Part shown: one piece after another, positions 28,562 through 38,683 of the stretch
Layout of the letters: each line of letters starts with the position of its first letter
How positions within the stretch are numbered: the first letter of the stretch is position 1
Assembly (NCBI GenBank): GCA_046331425.1
Contig: JAXLQU010000001.1
Location: 494,594-558,593 of the forward strand
Origin: JANNUT01 sp046331425
GTDB taxonomy: Bacteria; Acidobacteriota; Polarisedimenticolia; J045
Length of the DNA stretch: 64,000 bases
Direction of reading: 5' to 3'
Program-made: the position numbers and the translations under genes
Notes under the pieces: generated by a model
Database searches by the model: none
What the model was told of the DNA's origin: nothing
What the model saw: only the letters and a program-made list of their open reading frames with translations

Positions 28562-29751
28562 GTCGCGACTTTGCCGCAGTCGATCAGCAGCTCGCCACGC
28601 TCACGCGCGGGATCGTCGACCTGACCTCCAAGGAAGAACTCACCAAAAAACTGGAACGCTCACGCGCCACCGGCAAACCGCTGATCGTGAAAGTTGGCTT
28701 CGATCCGACCGCACCGGACATCCACCTGGGCCACACGGTGCTGATGCGCAAGATGCGCGACTTTCAAGACTTGGGCCACCAGTTGGTGTACGTCATCGGT
28801 GACTTCACCGCCTCGATCGGCGACCCCTCGGGCCGCAGCAAGACGCGACCGCCGTTGACGCGCGAGCAGATTCTGCAGAATGCGGAAACGTACACGCGCC
28901 AAGCGTTCTTGATTCTGGATAAAGACCGCGCTCAAACCCGCTTCAACTCGGAATGGCTCTCGCCCCTGGGTGCCGAAGGGTTCATCAAACTCGCTGCGCG
29001 TTACACCGTGGCGCGCATGCTGGAGCGTCGCGATTTTCGCGAGCGGCTCGATGCCGGCACACCGATTTCAGTGCACGAGTTGTTGTATCCGTTGGCGCAG
29101 GCATACGATTCCGTCGCGCTGAAGGCCGATGTCGAGTTGGGAGGCACCGACCAACTGTTCAACCTCAATGTGGGGCGCGACATCATGCCGGAATATGGTC
29201 TCGAGCCGCAGGTGATCATGACCACGCCGATTCTCGAAGGACTCGACGGTGTCAACAAGATGTCCAAGTCGCTGGGGAACTACATCGGTGTGACCGAGTC
29301 GCCCGACCAGATCTTCGGCAAGGCGATGTCGATCAGCGATGCCTTGATGCCGCGTTGGTACGAACTGCTCGCCGATCCCGGCGCGTGGCAGGCAGGTCAT
29401 CCTCGCGATCAGAAGGTGGCATTGGCGCGTCTGTTGGTCGAACGCTTTCATGGCGCTGCTGCTGCGGCTGCCGCAGTCGAGCATTTCGAGCGCGTCTTCA
29501 CCAACAAGGAGCTCCCTGAAGAGATCGAGGAGCGCACGTTGCCTGGGGGCAGTGAGGTGCTGCTGGCCAATCTGCTGGCAGAAACAGGCCTGGCCAAATC
29601 GACGAGCGACGCGCGCCGCACGATTCAACAAGGAGGCGTCAAGCTCGACGGTGTGGTCGTGGACAACCCGACGCAAGCGGTCCCGCGACGTGGGAGCTTG
29701 TTGATCCAGGTTGGCAAGCGCCGGTTTCTGCGCGCGAACTTCGGGGCATGA
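28558..29751 (+). CDS. tyrS: Tyrosyl-tRNA synthetase
   Basis: TyrRS charges tRNA(Tyr). HLGHTVLMRKMRDFQDLGHQ is the HIGH region, with GDFTASIGDPSGRSKTRPPL of the second bacterial TyrRS subgroup (TyrZ-like). KMSKSLGNY is the KMSKS loop. A C-terminal S4 domain (SDARRTIQQGGVKLDGVVV) binds tRNA. Length 397 is normal. GTG start overlaps trpS, and TGA overlaps the next ATG. Confidence 0.97.
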   Translation: MSRDFAAVDQQLATLTRGIVDLTSKEELTKKLERSRATGKPLIVKVGFDPTAPDIHLGHTVLMRKMRDFQDLGHQLVYVIGDFTASIGDPSGRSKTRPPLTREQILQNAETYTRQAFLILDKDRAQTRFNSEWLSPLGAEGFIKLAARYTVARMLERRDFRERLDAGTPISVHELLYPLAQAYDSVALKADVELGGTDQLFNLNVGRDIMPEYGLEPQVIMTTPILEGLDGVNKMSKSLGNYIGVTESPDQIFGKAMSISDALMPRWYELLADPGAWQAGHPRDQKVALARLLVERFHGAAAAAAAVEHFERVFTNKELPEEIEERTLPGGSEVLLANLLAETGLAKSTSDARRTIQQGGVKLDGVVVDNPTQAVPRRGSLLIQVGKRRFLRANFGA

Positions 29752-30251
29752 ATCCAGAGAACTCGGAGCAAAACTGGTACGGCGTCGACCCCCGCTCGGT
29801 CGCCGCAGGCCGTGTCAGCGGACTGATCTCCAGCGCGATAACGGGTTTCGGTGCCGTGCTCGCGAGCCTGCTCTTGGTCGTCCTGAGCTGGCCCTCGACC
29901 GTCAAGCTGATCGCGGCCGCTTTGGTGTGGGGTTTCGTCTGCCTGTCGTTGCTCTCGGCAATCGTGCTGCCTCTGTGGCGCTATCGATACACACGTTGGC
30001 GCTTGGGGCCCGCGGGGCTGGAGATCTGTCGCGGCCGTTGGTTTCGTTCGGAGATCACGTTGGCCCGCTCACGCGTTCAACACAGCGACGTGTCGCAAGG
30101 CCCGATCGAGCGCAGCTTCGGGGTTGCCACGCTCACCGTCTACACCGCTGGAACCGAGCATGCGCAGATCGTACTCCCCGGGTTGGCGCCGGAAACGGCA
30201 CGCGCGTTGCGCGCGCGGCTGACAGGCTTCGGCGATGGCGGATCGGTCTGA
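29748..30251 (+). CDS. PH-domain (bPH2/YdbS-like) membrane protein
   Basis: A 167-residue protein with two hydrophobic segments (about residues 20-48 and 50-75), then a bPH2 domain with TRWRLGPAGLEICRGRWFRSEITLARSRVQ, the pattern of the YdbS/DUF304 family. YdbS works with YdbT-like partners; the Bacillus pair provides resistance to an antimicrobial peptide (amylocyclicin). It overlaps tyrS by four bases and the next gene by 17. Confidence 0.82.
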   Translation: MNPENSEQNWYGVDPRSVAAGRVSGLISSAITGFGAVLASLLLVVLSWPSTVKLIAAALVWGFVCLSLLSAIVLPLWRYRYTRWRLGPAGLEICRGRWFRSEITLARSRVQHSDVSQGPIERSFGVATLTVYTAGTEHAQIVLPGLAPETARALRARLTGFGDGGSV

Positions 30252-31725
30252 CGGCGCGCCGCTTCCGGCGCTGCATCGGCTGCACCCCAGTTCGCTGCTG
30301 TTTTCGCTGGGTCAGATCTTGCGACAGGCCGGGACGATTCTGTTCTTTGCACTGTTCGCTGCCCGCGGCGCCGGCTGGGATCTGATCCTGTTGATCACCT
30401 TCTTGCCAACGATGGTCCTCGCCGTGCTGCGCTATCTGACCTACGGCTATCGTTTCGCCGACGGCGAGCTGATCGTGCAAGAAGGGTTGTTCGCGCGCCG
30501 CGCTCGTCACATTCCGTACGATCGAGTGCAAAACATCGAACAGCGTCAAGGCCCGGTGCATCGCATGCTCGGGGTGGTCGAGTTGCGGTTGCAAACCGGG
30601 AGCGGCAGTGAGCCCGAAGCCTCGCTGCGCGTGCTGTCGCTGGCAGCCGCCGACGAGTTGCGTGCGCGCGTCGGGGCGGCGCGCCCCCAAGTATCAACCG
30701 CCGACGCCGCGGCTGGGCCGCGCGTGGTGCTCGAGTTGGGGCTGCGCGACGTGATGCTGCACGGTCTGTTGCACGGCCGAAGCCTGATCTTGATCGCGGC
30801 GCTGTGGGGTGTGCTGTGGCAGTGGAGCGAATCGCTCGGCGTCGATCCGACCGGTTTGATTCAGCGACTGAACCCGCAAGCGATGACAGGACGAGTAGCA
30901 CCGGTGTTGGCATCGATCCTGGGGGCCTTGGTGTTGCTGGCGGCCGCGCTTTTGGTGCTGCGGTTGTTGAGCGTGGCCTGGGCGCTTCTGAGTACCTTTG
31001 GCTTCGTGCTCACGCGCGACGGCGATCTACTGCGAACCTCGCACGGTCTGATCAGCCGTTTTGCAGCGACCATCCCGCGGCATCGGATCCAAGTGCTGAC
31101 GGTGCGTCAGTCGGTGCTCGATCGCTGGCTCGATCGCGCGGTGGTGCAGGTCGAGACCGCCGGCAGTTTCAGCGACGATCAGGCGCGGACCTTGGCCCCG
31201 TCACTGGCCCCGATCGTACGACGCGCCAACCTCGCCGCCTTGGTTTCCGAGGCGCTCCCGCATGTCGATCTCGACCACGTCGCGTGGCAACCGATCGATC
31301 CACGCGGTGTGGCGCGACTTCGACGCCGCGCTGCGATCGTCGGCAGCGTGTTGTGCTTACTGCTTTGGCCGTTGACCGGAGCCTGGTCGCTGCTGATCGG
31401 GGCGCTTTGGATCGCGCATCAATCGATCACCGCGCCGTGGACGATCGGCGCCTGGCGCTATGCACTGATGAGCGACGCAATCGCGGTGCAAAGCGGTTGG
31501 TGGACGCGCCACACCAGTCTGGCGCGATTCGAGCGCGTGCAGGCGGTGGTGGTGGCCGAGACACCGTTCGATCGCCGCTGGGGCATGCGTCGATTGCGCA
31601 TCGATACTGCAGGGCAGGGGCGCGCCGGCCATCAACTCGCGCTCGCGTTCCTTCCGGGGCCCGAGGCTTTGTCGCTGTACGAAGAGATCCGCAGCAGGGC
31701 TGCCGCCACCGAGTTGCATTGGTAG
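30235..31725 (+). CDS. YdbT-like membrane protein with tandem PH domains
   Basis: This 496-residue protein has hydrophobic pairs near residues 25-60, 180-205, 220-255 and 370-400. They flank three bPH2-type segments: GYRFADGELIVQEGLFARRARHIPYDRVQNIE at about 65-105 and two similar ones at about 265 and 405 (VQAVVVAETPFDRRWGMRRL). This matches YdbT, partner of the YdbS-like protein encoded just before. Role is probably envelope homeostasis; the exact substrate is unknown. Confidence 0.85.
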   Translation: MADRSDGAPLPALHRLHPSSLLFSLGQILRQAGTILFFALFAARGAGWDLILLITFLPTMVLAVLRYLTYGYRFADGELIVQEGLFARRARHIPYDRVQNIEQRQGPVHRMLGVVELRLQTGSGSEPEASLRVLSLAAADELRARVGAARPQVSTADAAAGPRVVLELGLRDVMLHGLLHGRSLILIAALWGVLWQWSESLGVDPTGLIQRLNPQAMTGRVAPVLASILGALVLLAAALLVLRLLSVAWALLSTFGFVLTRDGDLLRTSHGLISRFAATIPRHRIQVLTVRQSVLDRWLDRAVVQVETAGSFSDDQARTLAPSLAPIVRRANLAALVSEALPHVDLDHVAWQPIDPRGVARLRRRAAIVGSVLCLLLWPLTGAWSLLIGALWIAHQSITAPWTIGAWRYALMSDAIAVQSGWWTRHTSLARFERVQAVVVAETPFDRRWGMRRLRIDTAGQGRAGHQLALAFLPGPEALSLYEEIRSRAAATELHW

Positions 31726-31743
31726 CGGCGTGGCCCTCCGCGG

Positions 31744-34700
31744 CTAACGCGAGATCAGCGGAAGCGCCATCTGCTCCAGTTGATCCAAGAACGCCTTGAC
31801 CTCGGTATCGAAAAATGCCTTTTGTTCCGCCGCGGCCGCTGCGGTCTTGCGCTTCACGACTTCGATGTCCGCCAAAACAGTAGGGCTGGGTGCCGCGTAC
31901 TGACCATCCAACGCGTAACTCGCCTGGTTGATGTACGACATCAGTTCTTTTTCGTCTTGGATTCCCTTGGTGTCGGGTGGTTCCCACAGGCGTCGCTCAC
32001 GCTCGGTGAGTTTGGTCGAGAGTGCGCTCCAACTTTCAGTCAACGGATCTTTGATCGGCTCTTCAGGGGCCAGCTCTTGTGGCGAGAGTTTGGCCTTGCG
32101 ATCGCGTTCGCGGCGCGCCATCACGGCGTCGACATCGGCCTTGAGCGTGCGCAACTGATGCACCAACCCCGCTGCGGTGGCGCGCGCTGTGCCGATGGCC
32201 TCGACCGCGTCGTTCCAGGCCCTAAGATCCGCATCGCTGCGCGACTGGCGCGGGTCGCGCAAGACGACGACCGGTGTCGATTGTTTAGCTTTGTTGTAGC
32301 TGATGCTCAGCGTGTAGTTGCCGGGGATGACGGCCGGGCCGTCAGGAAACTCCGGCTCAGGCTCATCGCCGCGCGGCGGCAGACGCTTGAAATCGTCGCG
32401 GGCGAAATCCCAAACGACACGATTGAGACCCTTGACGATCGGTGTCTTGAAGTGACGCACGAGTCGTCCCGACGCGTCACGAATCTCGACCATCGCCTGC
32501 GGTGGTTTGTCGTCGGTCGTGTCCTTGGTTGCAGCCGTCGCCGGGTTGGCTACGCCGCTGGCTGTGGCGGAGCTTGCCGGGGTTGTGCCGGCGGTGTTTG
32601 CGTTTGCGGCACCCGGTTTTGTGGCGGCGGAAGCCGGCGGGAACGGACCCCAATGGAAGCTCGCAAGCAGTTGCTTCTGTCGCTCTTGCTCCTTCCGTTC
32701 ACGCTCGGCCTTCTCGTCGGGCAAGGGAAGCTCCGCAGCGTTGGCACTGAAGGTGACGATCACGCCCCGCGGGCGGTTCTCGCCGCGAAATTCGCCATGT
32801 CCAACCGCGAAGCCGCCAGGTGAGGGGAGTGCCTGCCACGCGATTCCAGGCGCCGGTGCAAACAGGTGCAGCGGCTCGTTCAAAAGCGCCGGTGTCAATT
32901 CACGCAACGGGCGAATATCGTCCAGAACGTACAACGCGCGACCGTGTGTGGCGATGATGAGGTCATGCTCCCGCGGATGAATCACCAAATCCATGACCGA
33001 GGCGGTGGGCAGTCCGTGCTTGAACTGCATCCACTGCGCGCCGCCGTCGATCGAAACATACAAACCGAACTCGGTCCCTAGAAACAGAAGCTTCTCGTTG
33101 AGCGGGTCTTGCTCGATCGCCAAGGCGTAACCGCGGATCCCCGAGTTGCCGAGCGCCGTGAACGTCTGGCCGTAGTCGGTGGTCTTGTAGATGTAGGTCG
33201 CCAGATTGCTGCGCCGGTGATCGTCAAACACCACAAATGCCGTGGCCGGGTCGTGCGGGCTGGCCTTGATATGCGGGATCCAAGTGTTCGCGGGCACACC
33301 ATGGACATTTGCTTCCACGCTGGTCCAGGTCTTGCCTCCGTCGCGCGTAACGTGGAGTCGGCCGTCGTCGGTTCCGGTCCAGATCACGCCACGAAGAGCA
33401 GGAGAGGGTGCAATCGCGATGATGGTGCAATGGTTCTCGGCACCCGATACATCGGGGGTCAAGCCACCACTCTCTTGTTGCCGCTGCCACTCCTTGGTGT
33501 CGGTGGTGAGGTCCGGACTGAGTATCTCCCACGTCTCTCCGCGATCGCGGGAACGGTGCACGAACTGGCTGCCGTAGTAAACCGTGTCCCGTTCGAACGG
33601 ATCGAGCGCCAAGCCTGCATTCCAATTGAATCGCAACTTCGGCCCGTTCTCGGGTTCGGGTGGACGGATCCAACGTGACTCTCCTGTCGCGACGTTCATG
33701 CGCGATAGGTATCCGCCTTGCGACATCGAATAGACCTCGTCCGCCGTTCCCGGCACCGGCTGTGTGTCGAAGCCGTCACCGCCGCCCGCCATGCTCCATT
33801 CGTCGGCGCGGATTCCGCCGTTACCCCATCGGCTGCTCGGCCCGCGCCACGATCCGTTGTCTTGCAAGCCACCCATCACGTGGTAGGGAACCGCGTCGTC
33901 GACCGCCACGTGGTAGAACTGCGCGAGCGGCAACTGACCGACATGGCGCGCCGTGACACCGTGATCGTCCGAGACACCGACGCCGCCGTCGTCACTCAAG
34001 TAGATCCGATTGCCGTCCTTCGGATCGATCCACATCGCGTGATAGTCGCCATGCAGCATGTCGGCGCCGGGCAAACCTTGAAAACTCTTTCCGCCATCGT
34101 CGCTGACGCTGACGCCGTACTCCAACGAGTAGATTCGATTCGGCCACACGGGATCGGCACGCAGTTCGGCGAAATAAAACGGCCGCGGGACGATGTTGGT
34201 ATCCGAGTTGACGGTCTTGAAGCTCTTGCCGCCGTCATCGGAGCGCAGCAGTGCACTCTTCTGTGCTTCGACCAAGGCGTAGACGATGTTCGGTTGGCTG
34301 CGACAAATCGCAACGCCGATGCGGCCCAATTCACCCTTCGGCAATCCATCCTCGGTCTGGCGTTTCTTCCAGGTTTCGCCGCCGTCCTCGCTGACATACA
34401 AACCCGATCCAGGGCCTCCGCTGCGAAAGAAGTACGGCCACCGGCGATAAGTCCACATCGCGGCAAACAGCTTGTTGGGGTTGCGCGGATCGATCACCAC
34501 GTCGGCGGCGCCGGTCCGTTCATCGACATACAGCACCTTGCGCCAACTCTTTCCGCCGTCGACGGTCTTGTACACGCCGCGCTCCGAGTTCTCGCCCCAC
34601 TCGCGCCCGAGCGCGGCGACCCAGGCAGTCTCTGGGTCGGTTGGGTGAAGAACGATGCGATGAATCCGTTCCGTCGCCTCGAGCCCGAGTCCGGTCCAGG

Positions 34701-35144
34701 ACTTCCCTCCATCCAGCGAACGAAACACGCCGGCACCGACCGAGGCGCTGTTGCGAAGATTTCCTTCACCGGTGCCGACCCAGACGGTGTCCGGATTGGT
34801 CGCCGACACGGCGATCGCTCCGATGGCATGCACCGGTTGGTCGTCGAAGACCGGCGTCCAGGTCAGTCCGCTATTGAGCGACTTCCAAACCCCGCCGGTC
34901 GCGGCCCCGGCGTAGACGATGCGGGGGTCGGAAGGGGTCGCTTCCAGCGCGGCGACACGCCCGCTCATCCCGGCTGGCCCGATCGATCGGGCCTTCATCC
35001 CGGCCAAAGGGAAGGGTCGATGCTGGCGGACGGCGCTGTGACCGGTGCCGCAGCGGGCGTTTTGCCGCGGCCCGGCGATGCGCTCCATCCTGGTGAACCA
35101 ACGCTGGACACCACGAAAACAAACAGCCACAGACAGCAGCGCAT
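31744..35144 (-). CDS. Exported BNR/VPS10-like beta-propeller protein, interrupted by an apparent frameshift
   Basis: ATG 35144 follows a strong GGAGG (6-base spacer) and begins a signal peptide (MRCCLWLFVFVVSSVGSPGW, ending near SA). The frame stops by about 34995, while the body of roughly 1,085 residues continues in another frame from GMKARSIGPAGMSGRVAALE. One missing base in the AAA/TTT run at 35006-35008 would join them (SIDPSL-LAGMKARS). The body has BNR/Asp-box repeats (SLDGGKSW, SEDGGETW, SDDGGKSF, TRDGGKTW, SIDGGAQW), as in sortilin-like or sialidase-fold proteins common in Acidobacteriota, and a Pro/Ala linker near 800. Substrate is unknown. Starting at an internal ATG would remove the signal peptide. 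Confidence 0.8.
35006..35008 (-). other. Apparent one-base deletion in a homopolymer (frameshift)
   Basis: On the minus strand the run CCCTTTGG would restore a single frame between signal peptide and mature protein if one T were added. The signal-peptide frame ends soon after (SLWPG then TGA). Either a homopolymer sequencing error, a real frameshift or slippage would explain it. Confidence 0.6.
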
Positions 35145-35182
35145 GTAAAACCTCCAGAAACGCCCAGCCGATCCGGCGAGGA

Positions 35183-35199
35183 GCGGGGAGTCTCCCCGC
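35183..35199. promoter_or_regulatory. Palindrome between divergent genes
   Basis: GCGGGGA-GTC-TCCCCGC is a perfect 7-bp inverted repeat with a 3-base spacer, between the start of the BNR gene (39 bases away) and the GntR regulator gene (112 bases away). It could be an operator for the adjacent regulator or a hairpin in the BNR leader. Confidence 0.4.
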
Positions 35200-35310
35200 A
35201 TGATTTGCGGACGTCAATCCGTGCCGAAGCAAGAAGGATGTTTACGGACGGGGCGTTCCGCTGTTGAATTCCGACCCGGTGACAGTACCTTCCCGCCGGG
35301 AGGCAGATCC

Positions 35311-36348
35311 GTGGGAACTGAATCGCACATCCTGGAACCAAGCGATGGTCTGGCTCGGGTCCGCACGCACCTTCTCACCGCGATGCACTTGGGTCGTCTG
35401 AAGCCGGGAGACCGCGTGCCTTCGGTGCGCAGAATGGCCGCACTCACCGGCCTCAACCGTAAGACCGTGCATCGCGCGTTTCTCAAACTGGTGCACGAAG
35501 GGTTGCTACAAACGCGACAGGGAAGCGGTACCTATCTCACCGACGACTCGCGTGGACCATTGGAGCGCCCCGCACCTCGTCGATTGCTCGATGCTGTGCA
35601 ACGCTGCCGCGACGAAGCGCGCTCGCTGGGGCTGACTCCCGACGCTTTCGTGCGATTCGTCAGTCAGTTCGTGGGTGACGGCCTGAGCAATATTCCGTTG
35701 GCGATCGTGGAGTGCAATCGAGAGCAGATCGGTTTGATTGCCATCGATACCGCCGGGGTGCTCGGTTGTCAGATCCGCCCGGTGCTCCTGGATGAACTCG
35801 TGGCGCGGCCGCATGCGGCATTGGGTGATGCGCGCGCGATCGTCACCACAGACTGTCATCGGCAAGAGGTCAGCAACGCGGCCGGCGCGCTGGGACTCCC
35901 TATTTATCGCATCGCGCTGGAATCGGAATTCGCGCACAACTTGATCTCGCGGGCCAAACAAGGCCCGGTCTTGATGGTGGTTCGCGACGCACACTTCGAG
36001 GGACCGTGGCGACGCTTGATGAAGCAGTTGAAGGTCCCGAACGAGGTGGCCGAGCGGTTCTTCTTCACCGAACCCAAGGGACTGATCGGCTCGTTGCGCG
36101 CGATGCGAGTCAAGCCCGCGATCTTCGTTTCGCCTTTGGTGCAACGCGAGATCCCAAGCGGGATCATCGATCGCAGCCTGCTGGTGCCGTTCTCGCGATA
36201 CGTCGAACTCGCATCACTGGAACGGCTCAAGGCGATGGCACTCTTCGACCTGACCAGTTCCGTCGTTGCGACTGCCAACGGCGCGACGTCGTCTGGTCTG
36301 TCGCCGTTCGATGCCGCTGTCTCCGCGCTCCCCTCGGTTTCCCACTAG
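35311..36348 (+). CDS. GntR-family transcriptional regulator
   Basis: The 345-residue protein starts at GTG 35311, with GGGAGG seven bases upstream. The winged HTH is at about residues 12-75 (GRLKPGDRVPSVRRMAALTG; NRKTVHRAFLKLVHEGLL; RQGSGTYL), the GntR pattern. The remaining 270 residues are not a recognisable UTRA, FCD or aminotransferase domain by eye, but contain alternating strand/helix segments (AIVECNREQIGLIAID; RAIVTTDCHRQEV; KQGPVLMVV) that could be a periplasmic-binding-like effector fold. Its divergent position suggests control of the BNR gene. Confidence 0.85.
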   Translation: MGTESHILEPSDGLARVRTHLLTAMHLGRLKPGDRVPSVRRMAALTGLNRKTVHRAFLKLVHEGLLQTRQGSGTYLTDDSRGPLERPAPRRLLDAVQRCRDEARSLGLTPDAFVRFVSQFVGDGLSNIPLAIVECNREQIGLIAIDTAGVLGCQIRPVLLDELVARPHAALGDARAIVTTDCHRQEVSNAAGALGLPIYRIALESEFAHNLISRAKQGPVLMVVRDAHFEGPWRRLMKQLKVPNEVAERFFFTEPKGLIGSLRAMRVKPAIFVSPLVQREIPSGIIDRSLLVPFSRYVELASLERLKAMALFDLTSSVVATANGATSSGLSPFDAAVSALPSVSH

Positions 36349-36476
36349 GTTCGTCGCGTCGACGCAATCGAGGGGTCGCGGGAACTGTCCCCACACCGTA
36401 GAGTTTCGCGGCTCGGTCTTTGTATCTTGCCGGCGCCGCGCTGCTCCCGTGCAGCGAGAGAAGGGGTACGACACCA

Positions 36477-36920
36477 GTGAGCGTTCGCAAGTGGGGCGTG
36501 TTGGCGTTCGCGCTGTCGATCGCGACGGCGTGCGAGAACCATGATGCGGTGCTGGGTGTTTCGCTCGATCCCCCCGATGATCGCCCCGTCTCCTACAGTG
36601 ACGATGTCTCGCCGATCTTTCGAACCAGTTGCGCGGTCTCCGGCTGTCACGACAGCGTCACGCAGGAGGCTCAGCAGGATCTCTCGCGTCCCTTCGATCC
36701 GATCTTGGGGGCTGTTGGCGTGCCGAGTCTCGAGGCGATCGGGTTGAACAGAATCGAGCCCGGCAGCAGCAGCACCAGCTATCTGGTGATCAAACTACTT
36801 GGAACCCAAGCGATCGTGGGGGGGAGTGGAGATCGGATGCCGCTCGGATCGAGTCCTTTGAGCAACGCGCAAATCAGCATCATTCGCCGCTGGATCGACG
36901 ACGGTGCGAAGAACAACTAG
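36477..36920 (+). CDS. Putative c-type cytochrome lipoprotein with CX4CH haem motif
   Basis: The 147-residue protein starts at GTG 36477. The N-terminus LAFALSIATAC ends in a lipobox-like Cys19. A single candidate haem site is CAVSGCH at residues 52-58, i.e. C-x4-C-H, a spacing known from tetrahaem cytochrome c3, not the usual C-x2-C-H. The segment SYSDDVSPIFRTSC precedes it, typical of small cytochrome domains in predicted outer-surface proteins. MPLGSSPLSNAQI supplies a possible Met ligand. It overlaps the next gene by 17 bases, suggesting an operon and joint function. Confidence 0.7.
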   Translation: MSVRKWGVLAFALSIATACENHDAVLGVSLDPPDDRPVSYSDDVSPIFRTSCAVSGCHDSVTQEAQQDLSRPFDPILGAVGVPSLEAIGLNRIEPGSSSTSYLVIKLLGTQAIVGGSGDRMPLGSSPLSNAQISIIRRWIDDGAKNN

Positions 36921-38118
36921 CCGCACCGTTACGGTGCTTGGACTTTTGGGAGTAAACCTCGCGGCGTTCGCCGGCGAGAGTTCTTCATTGGAACTGGGGG
37001 CGTTCGACCGGGTCGTCGCCGTCTTCGCGGCGAAGTGCGTCTCCTGTCACGGCGGATCCGAACCTGAAAAAGGACTCAATCTCGAGCGGGGCGCGATCTA
37101 TCGTGCGACGGTCAATGTGCCGTCCCGATCCGATCGTCGCTCGCTGTTGGTCTCGCCCAATCACGCCGACGACAGCTACCTGTATCGAAAGCTGCTCCCC
37201 CCCGCTGATGGTCGCTATCGCGGACCGCAGATGCCGCTGCACAAGACGCCGTTGAGCGGCGAAGAGATCGCGCGCGTGCGCGACTGGATCGAGAGTTTTC
37301 CAATGGATTTGTGGGGGACCCCGCCGTCGATGGCGACCTCCGCAACGGTTCGGGCCACTCCGCCCGCAGAGGCTGCTCCACAGTTTCATTCCACCCAACT
37401 GGCACACCTACCGACTGCTGACACGGTCGGAGCTGGGAATCTGGAGTTTCGCTTCTTGCACCGGTTTCGCCCCGGCGTGACCGACGCCGGCAGTCAAAAC
37501 CTGTGGGGCTTGGATGGCGGGGCCAACATCTCGCTGGATTTCACCTATGGGCTGACCGATCGGCTCGATCTGGCGCTGCGGCGCACCAATCTCGATCAGC
37601 AATACGAACTCGCCGGCAAGTTCGCGCTCCTGGAACAGCGTCCATCCGGCGCACCGCTCTCGCTTACCGTGTTGGCCAGCGGCGCGCGCGATACGTCCGA
37701 AGCCAGTGCGCATCGTACGCACTACGCGGCCGGTGTGATGCTCACGCGACAATTCGGATCGCACCTCTCCCTGGAGTTGGCGCCGCTGTATGCCTCGCGC
37801 ACCAACACCCAAACAGTTGGCGATTCACGCGGCACGAGCGCGGTTGGTTTGGGCGGGCTGTGGCGGTTCAACGACCTGCTCGGACTGACGGTCGAGTGGA
37901 TCCCTCAACTCTCGGGTGTTGCGGCCAAATACCAAAGCGCCTCGATCGGGCTCTCGATCGGTACGGCGCGACACAGCTTCCATCTTCTGCTCACCAATAC
38001 GCCGTACTCGCACACCAGTCAGTTCGTCACCGGTGGAGATTTGGACTGGAGTACGGGTGACTTCCGGCTCGGCTTCAACATCACGCGAACATTCGGGCTG
38101 CGCGCCGGCCGCTACTGA
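36904..38118 (+). CDS. Cytochrome c domain fused to DUF5777-like beta-barrel
   Basis: The 404-residue protein has a signal peptide (VTVLGLLGVNLAAFA). A cytochrome c domain has CVSCHG at residues 45-50 and Met in GPQMPLHK as likely axial ligand. From about residue 165 the sequence alternates amphipathic strands (NLEFRFLHRFRPG; NISLDFTYGLTDRLDLALRR; HYAAGVMLTRQFGSHLSLEL) and ends in an aromatic residue (RAGRY), the pattern of the DUF5777 outer-membrane beta-barrel family. Such fusions could pass electrons to or across the outer membrane, but that is inference. It is co-transcribed with the cytochrome lipoprotein upstream. Confidence 0.8.
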   Translation: MRRTTSRTVTVLGLLGVNLAAFAGESSSLELGAFDRVVAVFAAKCVSCHGGSEPEKGLNLERGAIYRATVNVPSRSDRRSLLVSPNHADDSYLYRKLLPPADGRYRGPQMPLHKTPLSGEEIARVRDWIESFPMDLWGTPPSMATSATVRATPPAEAAPQFHSTQLAHLPTADTVGAGNLEFRFLHRFRPGVTDAGSQNLWGLDGGANISLDFTYGLTDRLDLALRRTNLDQQYELAGKFALLEQRPSGAPLSLTVLASGARDTSEASAHRTHYAAGVMLTRQFGSHLSLELAPLYASRTNTQTVGDSRGTSAVGLGGLWRFNDLLGLTVEWIPQLSGVAAKYQSASIGLSIGTARHSFHLLLTNTPYSHTSQFVTGGDLDWSTGDFRLGFNITRTFGLRAGRY

Positions 38119-38311
38119 GCCGTTGGGTAAGCGGGACAAAGGCATGCGGGGTTGGCCGAGTCCGGCCGGTTTCGGCGCCGTTGATGAGTTATGGTGATCG
38201 GGCCAGCGTGCTGAAAACGGTAATCACGTGTCGCGTAGCCACGCCCCGCTTTGCCCCCGCACGCTGTCCACCGGCTTGGCAACGGCTCGACGTCGATCCT
38301 AGGGAGGTTCA

Positions 38312-38683
38312 ATGCAAGGCCGCATTACCGTGAAGGGCATCCGATTTCACGCCTGGCACGGACTGACGAAACTGGAACGTGAAATCGGCGTGCGCTATCG
38401 CGTCGACGTCGCGATGATCACCGATATCGCTGTGGCCGCCACCACCGACCGGATCGCGGACGCGATCGACTATCGCGAGGTACACCAGATCGTGGTTCGG
38501 ACCGGACGGGAGAACTCGTATCACCTGATCGAGACCTTGGTGGCGAACATTGCGCGCACGCTGCTGGAACGGTTCGTCTGCGAAAGCGTCGACGTTTCGG
38601 TCGAGAAAGAAACACCGGTCCTGGATGGCGTTGTCGACACCGTCGGCGTTGCGGTGACCGTGCGCCGAGAGGAACTGAGCTGA
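38312..38683 (+). CDS. folB: Dihydroneopterin aldolase
   Basis: FolB converts dihydroneopterin to 6-hydroxymethyl-dihydropterin in folate synthesis. Family motifs: FHAWHGLTKLEREIGVRYRV at the start, ADAIDYREVHQIV, HLIETLVANIARTLLE, and SVEKETPVLDGVVDTVGV. AGGGAGG lies at a normal distance before ATG 38312. Length 123 is typical. It shares one base with the queD start, so the folB-queD-folE unit is tightly coupled. Confidence 0.94.
   Translation: MQGRITVKGIRFHAWHGLTKLEREIGVRYRVDVAMITDIAVAATTDRIADAIDYREVHQIVVRTGRENSYHLIETLVANIARTLLERFVCESVDVSVEKETPVLDGVVDTVGVAVTVRREELS

Noticed and set aside
33718..35148. Long plus-strand open frame (476 codons) opposite the BNR gene
   Set aside because: It lies wholly antisense to a gene with clear Asp-box repeats, and its Arg/Ala-rich composition is typical of shadow frames in GC-rich DNA.
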